DNA of 64,000 bases from Oceanitalea sp047302425 (GTDB lineage Bacteria; Actinomycetota; Actinomycetes; Actinomycetales; Actinomycetaceae): assembly GCF_047302425.1 (NCBI RefSeq), contig NZ_CP154855.1:124001-188000 (forward strand), in the 5' to 3' direction. The notes beneath the pieces were generated by a model. It ran no database searches. It was not told the origin of the DNA and worked only from the letters and a program-made list of their open reading frames with translations. The position numbers and the translations under genes are program-made. Below are positions 60,936-64,000 of the stretch, one piece after another (position 1 is the first letter of the stretch; each line of letters starts with the position of its first letter).

Positions 60936-61802
60936 TCAGCGCAGGGTGACCTGGCGGGACACGATCCCCGCGCGGGCGCGCCGGGCGTCGGCGTCGAGCG
61001 GGCCGCTCTCGGCCAGCGCGGCCTCGAGGCGCTTCTCGAAGGCGGCGCAGGGGCCGGCCAGCTCGTCCGCCTCGGTGCCGGGCACGAGCTCCCACACCGG
61101 CACGAGGATGCCGCTGGTGCGGAAGGCGCCGACGAAGCGGGCGCCCTCCTCCAGCTCGGACTCGCGGCGGGCGTGCAGGCGGGCGATCGCGTCGAGAACG
61201 TCCTCCTGCGGCTCGGGGCGCGACCAGCGGAGGAACTCGCGGCCCATGCGGCACCAGTACGCGGACTCCACGCCCTCGACCTTGACGGTCGGGACGATGC
61301 CCTCGCTGGACTGCTCGACGGCGGCGGTGACGTCCGCGTCGCGCTCCTGGTCCGCGGCGAGCCAGAAGCCGAAGTCGTTCTCGATGACCGGCTCGAAGGG
61401 CACGGTGAGGTCGAGGACGTCCTGGAGGCGGGGGCCGGGCTCGAGGATGCCGAGGTTCGTCACCGGGGTGCCCGGCTCGGCGTCGAGGGCGAGGAGCAGG
61501 GCGGCGGCGACGTCGCGGCTCGCGTCTCCGGACTTCGCGGCGGTCTGCAGCCCGACGAGCACGACGCCGTCCTCGCGGTGCAGCGCCGGCCACAGCTCGG
61601 GGAGCATGGTGGCGACGACGACCTCGCGGGAGCCGTACTCCTCGGTGGTGCGCACCGTGGCGGTCGCGGCGGGGACGATCTCGCGCATCGCGACCCAGTC
61701 GGTCTCGCCGGGCAGGCCCTCGAAGGGACGCTCGACGAAGGGGACCTCCACCCGCTTGGGGCGGGGGCTGTCGGACTGGCGCTTGCGGCTCTTCTTACCC
61801 AT
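60936..61802 (-). CDS. DUF5926 family protein
   Basis: A 288-residue cytosolic protein of an actinobacterial family (DUF5926). The start MGKKSRKRQ is strongly basic, then VEVPFVERPFEGLPGETDWV. It contains LEPGPRLQDVLD and a GxxFGFWL region. No catalytic motif is visible. The family is nearly universal in Actinobacteria and usually stands near glycosyltransferase or pgm genes. Function unknown. Confidence 0.83.
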   Translation of the reverse strand: MGKKSRKRQSDSPRPKRVEVPFVERPFEGLPGETDWVAMREIVPAATATVRTTEEYGSREVVVATMLPELWPALHREDGVVLVGLQTAAKSGDASRDVAAALLLALDAEPGTPVTNLGILEPGPRLQDVLDLTVPFEPVIENDFGFWLAADQERDADVTAAVEQSSEGIVPTVKVEGVESAYWCRMGREFLRWSRPEPQEDVLDAIARLHARRESELEEGARFVGAFRTSGILVPVWELVPGTEADELAGPCAAFEKRLEAALAESGPLDADARRARAGIVSRQVTLR

Positions 61803-61823
61803 GGTGGGCAAGCCTATCGGTGC

Positions 61824-62174
61824 CTAGAGGAGGCGGGCGTCGCTGCCGTCGTCGGTGGTCATCGGCAGGCCCGCCGCCGCCCACTCGCGCATGCCGCCGT
61901 CGAGGTTGCGGGCGGTGAAGCCGGAGTGGTTGAGCCACGCGGTGGCGCGCATCGATCGGCCGCCCGAGCGGCACACGACGAGCAGGTCCTCCTCGGGCAG
62001 CTCGTCGAGGCGGTCGGGCAGCTCGCCGAGCGGGATGTGGACGGCGCCGGGAGCGTGGCCGGCGTCCCACTCGTCCTGCTCGCGGACGTCGAGGATCGCG
62101 TGCCCGGCGGGGACGGGGCTGGCGGGGTCGAGGTCGGCGACGGTGAGGTCGCGGGGCTGGTCGAGGTCCTCCAT
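61824..62174 (-). CDS. Single-domain rhodanese
   Basis: A 116-residue sulfurtransferase-like protein. It has the N-terminal DVREQDEWDAGHAPGAVHIP and the active loop CRSGGRS near residue 87, with the catalytic Cys present. It probably transfers sulfur to an unknown acceptor; the physiological role is not deducible. It diverges from pgm with about 110 nt between them. Confidence 0.92.
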   Translation of the reverse strand: MEDLDQPRDLTVADLDPASPVPAGHAILDVREQDEWDAGHAPGAVHIPLGELPDRLDELPEEDLLVVCRSGGRSMRATAWLNHSGFTARNLDGGMREWAAAGLPMTTDDGSDARLL

Positions 62175-62285
62175 GCCGTCCACGGTAGCCCCGCCGGGCC
62201 ACGGGCCTCCATCCCTGCACCCACCGGGGCGCCCGGGCTGGGGAGATCGGGGGACGAGGTGGCAGGGGAGTGGCAGGATCGGGGC

Positions 62286-63965
<1,680 letters not shown>

Positions 63966-64000
63966 GCACGCCCTCGGGGTGCGCGGCGCACCGGTCACCA
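63966..64000. other. Window end, non-coding
   Basis: 35 nt after pgm; nothing recognised. Confidence 0.4.

Overview
The window is a 64 kb piece of a very GC-rich bacterial chromosome. Its gene content (two-ACT aspartokinase next to asd, a DnaX with a long Pro/Ala-rich tail, a DUF3152 protein, DUF5926, LytR C-terminal and DUF4190 proteins, a sugar ABC importer without its own ATPase, many GTG starts) points to an actinobacterium, most likely a Micrococcales relative. That placement is inferred from protein style, not from a search.

Layout. 0-6 kb: the 3' end of a class A penicillin-binding protein with a PASTA domain, a metallophosphoesterase, tRNA-Pro, a DUF3152 metalloprotease-like protein, thioredoxin and an S9 peptidase. 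6-13.3 kb: the aspartate pathway pair lysC-asd, a TauE/SafE exporter, a DUF5063 protein, recR, dnaX and the SRP RNA. 13.4-19.9 kb: tRNA-Ser(GGA), a small VapB-like protein, a LytR C-terminal protein, an NCS2 uracil/xanthine permease, a glutamine amidotransferase, tRNA-Ser(CGA), a PAS protein overlapping a soluble chemoreceptor, and a sirtuin. 20-33 kb: tadA and upp diverge, then SDR/TetR, acylphosphatase, a beta-lactamase-fold lipoprotein, an alpha/beta hydrolase, MarR-MFS, an ABC efflux operon and a secreted esterase with five 45-residue repeats.

33-48 kb is the most accessory part: tRNA-Arg, a MarR/SDR pair with a palindromic operator, a 1243-residue LPXTG-anchored surface phosphoesterase, an HNH nuclease, a three-gene operon around a molybdopterin enzyme that lacks the usual Fe-S cysteines, tRNA-Ser(GCT), a ThrE-type exporter, a PepSY lipoprotein, a visibly AT-richer island carrying a membrane pentapeptide-like protein and bounded by a 30-nt direct repeat, and tRNA-Ser(TGA). 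48-64 kb returns to housekeeping: quinone oxidoreductase, sugar ABC importer, HAD phosphatase, serS, acyltransferase, diacylglycerol kinase-like protein, pheA, a large AlkP-like membrane protein, a glycosyltransferase, DUF5926, a rhodanese and pgm.

Three things stand out. First, 15 copies of an exactly 18-nt intergenic repeat (consensus CGCCGACAGCNNACTTRT), in tandem or inverted pairs, lie mostly between convergent genes. Second, all four tRNA-Ser isoacceptors and seryl-tRNA synthetase fall within about 41 kb. Third, the molybdenum enzyme has S, H and D exactly where its family places the C-x2-C-x3-C Fe-S ligands. No CRISPR array, integrase, transposase, prophage or biosynthetic cluster was seen.
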